Assembly (NCBI GenBank): GCA_004151065.3
Contig: NWUY0300018667.1
Coordinates: forward strand, 82,245-105,673
Source: Larix sibirica
Lineage: Eukaryota > Streptophyta > Pinopsida > Pinales > Pinaceae
Length of the DNA: 23,429 nucleotides
Reading direction: 5' to 3'
In this document: piece after piece, positions 20,614 through 23,429 of the stretch
Layout of the letters: the number at the start of each line of letters is the position of its first letter
How positions within the stretch are numbered: the first letter of the stretch is position 1
Notes under the pieces: model-generated
Told to the model about the DNA's origin: nothing
The model's input: only the letters and a program-made list of their open reading frames with translations
Databases searched by the model: none
Position numbers and translations under genes: made by a program

Positions 20614-21158
20614 GTTACTTCTTAGATATTTTTGGAACTCCTTCCCAATGGATTTGGAGGACTCTACTATGTAGAGGCTAGTAGGAAAGTTAAAATTTCT
20701 AAAGAAGGTGGATTGCAGATGGGAAAAGAGTAGAAGATGAAACTGAAGCAGCATCTTCTAACTGTGGAAGAAGAGATTGATAGGATTTTTTCTGTCAATA
20801 CTTATGGTATTTTTCCAATTGGGATAAGGAGATTTTAATTAATTTGGAAGCTAAAAAATATCAGACTCTGAAAATTGAGGAAGATACTTGGAGGTTAAAA
20901 AGTAGGGCTATTTTTTCTATCCCAGGGGGATAATAACACAATTTTTTTCATAAATATGCCAGTCATAGGAGAATATCACATGTTATTTGGGATTTAAAGG
21001 ACAATCAAGAAAATATAATATCCTCTAAAAAATACTTAGAAAGGGTTGTAATGTCACATTTTGCTTCTACTTTTTCTAATATTGGTCAGACTAATATTAG
21101 ATCACAATTGCAAGTAATTTAGAATTACCCTTGCTTCTTCTCTCTTGAGAAGGGTTAG
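20614..21158 (+). pseudogene. LINE ORF2 linker between endonuclease and RT
   Basis: Several frames give fragments typical of this linker: NLEAKKYQTLKIEEDTWRLK near 20840, KSRAIFSIPGG then stops, HNFFHKYASHRRISHVIWDL near 20937 (equivalent to the NTKFFHxxAxxRRxxNxIxxL motif), and KDNQENIISSKKYLERVVMS followed by HFASTFSN. Stops at 20929-20935 and further frameshifts separate them. This segment connects the nuclease to the polymerase and has no catalytic residues. Confidence 0.8.
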
Positions 21159-22172
21159 ATGATTGTTATGGAGGTAACATTGAAGGAAAATGAAGGGATA
21201 TTAAATAAATTTTCCAAATATAAGAGTCATTGGCATAATGGTTGGACTGTTGAATTCTTGATTGAGTATTTTTATATACTTGGAAAGGATCTCCTTGAGG
21301 TGGTTGAGCAATCAAGAGTGCAGGGGTATGTATCTGGTTCATTAAACTCTACCTTTATTGCACTTATCCAAAAAAGTGATAAGCAGGATTACTTTAATGA
21401 GTATAGACCTATTTATCTATGTAATTTTGTTTACAAGATTGTCACAAAACTAATCTTTAACAGAATCAAACCAAACTTGGTTAAGGTCATGTCAAAAGAA
21501 CGATTTGGATTTCTTGCCAATAAATAGATTTTGGATGAAGTTGGTATTTCCCAAGAATGTTTGCATTCTATAAAAAATAAGAATATGGTAGATCTAATAT
21601 TTAAAATGGATTTCGTAAAATTATATGATAGGGTTGACTGAGAATTTTTAAGATTGGTTTTATTACAAATTGGACTTCCATTAGAGGTTATAGATTGGAT
21701 CATGGCATGTGTGACATTAACCTGTTTGTTGTGTTGGTAAATGGGGCTTACAAATATTTTTTCAAAAGTTCTGGAATACTAAGGCAAGGATGCTCGTTAA
21801 CCCCTCTTCTCTTTCTATTAGTGATTGAAGGACTTAGCAGGATTATTGGTAAACCTAAGAGAGAAAAAAATATTTCAAGTGTCAACGTCTCTTCTCTTCA
21901 TTATATTACCCATCTCGTTTTTGTTGATGATATTCTCTTACTTGGTAAATGGTTCTATCCAAGAATGGGAATTTTTTCATGATATTATTAAACTCTTTTG
22001 TGAAGCCTCAGGTATGGAGGTCAGTATGCAAAAATTCAATTGTATTATGACTAGAGTCTATATGGAAGACATGACACAGATTCCTACCTTGTTTCCCCTT
22101 AATGTTGGTTCAATAGATCATGGTTTAAAATATTTGGGTTATTATATTAATCCCAATAGGTATACAAAATAA
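21159..22172 (+). pseudogene. LINE ORF2 reverse transcriptase domain
   Basis: An open frame of 122 codons (21159-21527) includes LNSTFIALIQKSDKQDYFNE and YRPIYLCNFVYKIVTKLIFN, the conserved block 1-2 region. The frame continues past TAG 21525-21527 with ILDEVGISQECLHSIKNKN and KMDFVKLYDRVD, where the Asp at 21609-21611 is the first catalytic Asp, then TGA at 21639-21641. In another frame come VLVNGAYKYFFKSSGILRQG and CSLTPLLFLLVIEGLS. HLVFVDDILLLG has the catalytic Asp pair at 21926-21931 (usual consensus FADD). A frameshift near 21950 leads to EFFHDIIKLFCEASGMEVSM and ends GLKYLGYYINPN at 22172. All three catalytic Asp remain but the frame is broken in at least four places. Confidence 0.93.
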
Positions 22173-23429
22173 GATTGGGTATGGCTATTAAGAAAATTGA
22201 ATAAGAAGATAAGTATTTGGTTTTATAGATGAATTTCCTAGGGGGCAATATTAACCTTAGTAAAGTCAATACTGGAAAGTATTATAGTATATTAGCTATC
22301 CCTTGCAAATATACCTATATCCATTTTACATAACTTGAGGAGGAGGAGGATGCAATTCCTTTGGCCTCATAATCTAGCCGGCAAGAAATTCCATCTGCCT
22401 AGTTGGGAAAAAATATTCCTTCCCAAGAGTTGTGGGGGGTGGGGTATTAAAAATCTTGTTTGGTTTAGTCTTTATATCAATATAAAAATCCTATGGAGAG
22501 GTATTTTTGGTACAAGATTATGGTCATAAGTTTTTCATACTAAATACTTAAAGAAACTATGAGTTGTGGAATGGATTAGAAAAATGAACAAGAAGGTACA
22601 TAATGCTTCCATTTTTTAGAGGGGCTCTATGAAATCTTATCCATGGATGGGTTCATGGCTAGCTTGGAGAATTGGTAATGGAAAAATTGTTTTGGTTGTT
22701 ATTGACCCCTTCTTAGGTGGAGATGATTTCTATATGTTATCTCAGTCCCTTATTTACTTCCTATCAAAACATGGTTTTCAAAGGTTAGATTAGATTAAAA
22801 GACATGCTTCTGATGATTCTAGTCCTTCCTATTGGTTGATGGCTAAATATATTGGTCTCAAGGGATCCCTTACAGTTGAGTGGAATCCATATATTACTAG
22901 TTTAAATCGCTTTGGTATCAAGTTATCATCTCAAGAAGATGAAATCCATTGGTCATTGAAAAAAACATCTAGTCAAGTTAGCGCAAAAACTTCCTATGAA
23001 TCTATATCACATTCTTCTGTCATTTCTAAAAAAAAGTGGTGGTTTCACAAAATATGGAAGTGGAATCTACCAAATAAGTTGAAATGTTTATCTTGGTTAT
23101 GTTTGGAGAATAGAATCTTAACTTGGGATAATATTATCAAGCAAGGAAAAGTTGTCTTGGGTCTTTGTAGTTTATGTTTCAAGGATTATGAATCTGTCAA
23201 TCATTTATTTGTCAATTTTTTTCTCAAATAAAATTTGGCAAGATATTAAGGTAGGGTTATAGTTAAATTTGAATTGGGAAAAGGGTTCTTTTGATCACAA
23301 TTTGGAAATGTGGAAAAAAAATGTTCCAAATCACAAAGAACTCCCTATCTATATTTGTTGAGGGATATCGAGAGATAGAAACTAAGTTATTTTTGAAGAC
23401 CGTTCTCCATCTACATCTTTCATTGGCTC
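22173..23429 (+). pseudogene. LINE ORF2 C-terminal region with zf-RVT, incomplete at window edge
   Basis: Downstream of RT come WLLRKLNKKISIWFYR, LRRRRMQFLWPHNLAGKKFH and WEKIFLPKSCGGWGIKNL (22335-22529), which is the thumb region seen in plant LINEs, and SMKSYPWMGSWLAWRIGNGK near 22625. A 131-codon open frame (22836-23231) carries the zf-RVT domain: KKKWWFHKIWKWNLPNKLKC, WLCLENRILTWDNIIKQGK and GLCSLCFKDYESVNHLFVNF, i.e. C-x2-C followed by NHLF. The last Cys of the finger, normally in a CP or CPF motif after HLF, is replaced by NFF. Fragments continue to 23429 (IFEDRSPSTSFIG). No RNase H domain is visible before the edge. Confidence 0.88.

Larger units (their letters stand above)
20040..23429 (+). 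mobile_element. Plant L1-type LINE, 5'-truncated, running off the right edge
   Basis: Endonuclease, reverse transcriptase and zf-RVT remains follow each other in the right order on the plus strand over 3.4 kb. ORF1 and the first part of the endonuclease are absent, which fits the 5' truncation common in LINE insertion by target-primed reverse transcription. The 3' UTR and poly(A) tail would lie beyond 23429. Stops and frameshifts occur about every 100-400 bp, so the copy is inactive and old. Order, motifs and spacing match plant L1 (RIL) ORF2. Confidence 0.92.

Noticed and set aside
21431-21703. 90-codon frame on the minus strand
   Set aside because: Antisense shadow of the LINE reverse transcriptase.
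1-23429. Prokaryote-type systems (CRISPR, operons, toxin-antitoxin)
   Set aside because: No spaced direct repeats, no ribosome-binding-site-led gene clusters; all recognised content is plant retroelement-like.

Overview
The window looks like intergenic DNA from a large plant nuclear genome, most likely a gymnosperm (conifer). It is AT-rich, has no intact gene, holds many old and broken retroelement pieces of several lineages on both strands, and has isolated single Ns (3151, 4831, 9497) typical of a draft assembly. The gymnosperm assignment is an inference from the style of the repeats, not from a diagnostic gene. No tRNA, rRNA, CRISPR array or bacterial-type operon was seen. Every coding segment I can support carries stops and frameshifts.

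Layout. 1-254 is the start of a minus-strand LTR (TGTAATATCCC) with its polypurine tract at 255-272. 255-1553 is non-coding LTR or leader-like sequence. 1554-about 4100 is the best candidate for a small decayed LTR element: an 80-bp terminal repeat recurs at 1554 and 3331, a purine tract precedes the second copy, and a broken unknown reading frame (2470-3060) lies between them. 4741-4920 is a two-copy 90-bp tandem repeat. 5755-6408 is the 3' tail of a Ty3/gypsy pol gene (end of integrase). 7010-8935 is a long, badly decayed reading frame of unknown family on the same strand, possibly an extra ORF of the same element. 9000-12500 holds low-complexity and weakly coding-like sequence. 12637-14422 is the 5' end of a minus-strand LTR retrotransposon: a 273-bp LTR, an initiator-tRNA-Met type primer site and a decayed gag. 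14423-18200 is mostly unassignable. 18201-18649 is another unknown decayed minus-strand frame with a C-x2-C motif and a helical segment. From about 20040 to the right edge runs a 5'-truncated plant L1-type LINE (endonuclease, reverse transcriptase, zf-RVT) that continues out of the window.

The genes do not work together as a system. They are nested or adjacent relics of separate insertions. The parts that might be new are the three unknown reading frames (2470-3060, 7010-8935, 18201-18649), which look like retroelement-carried plant protein families that I cannot name.
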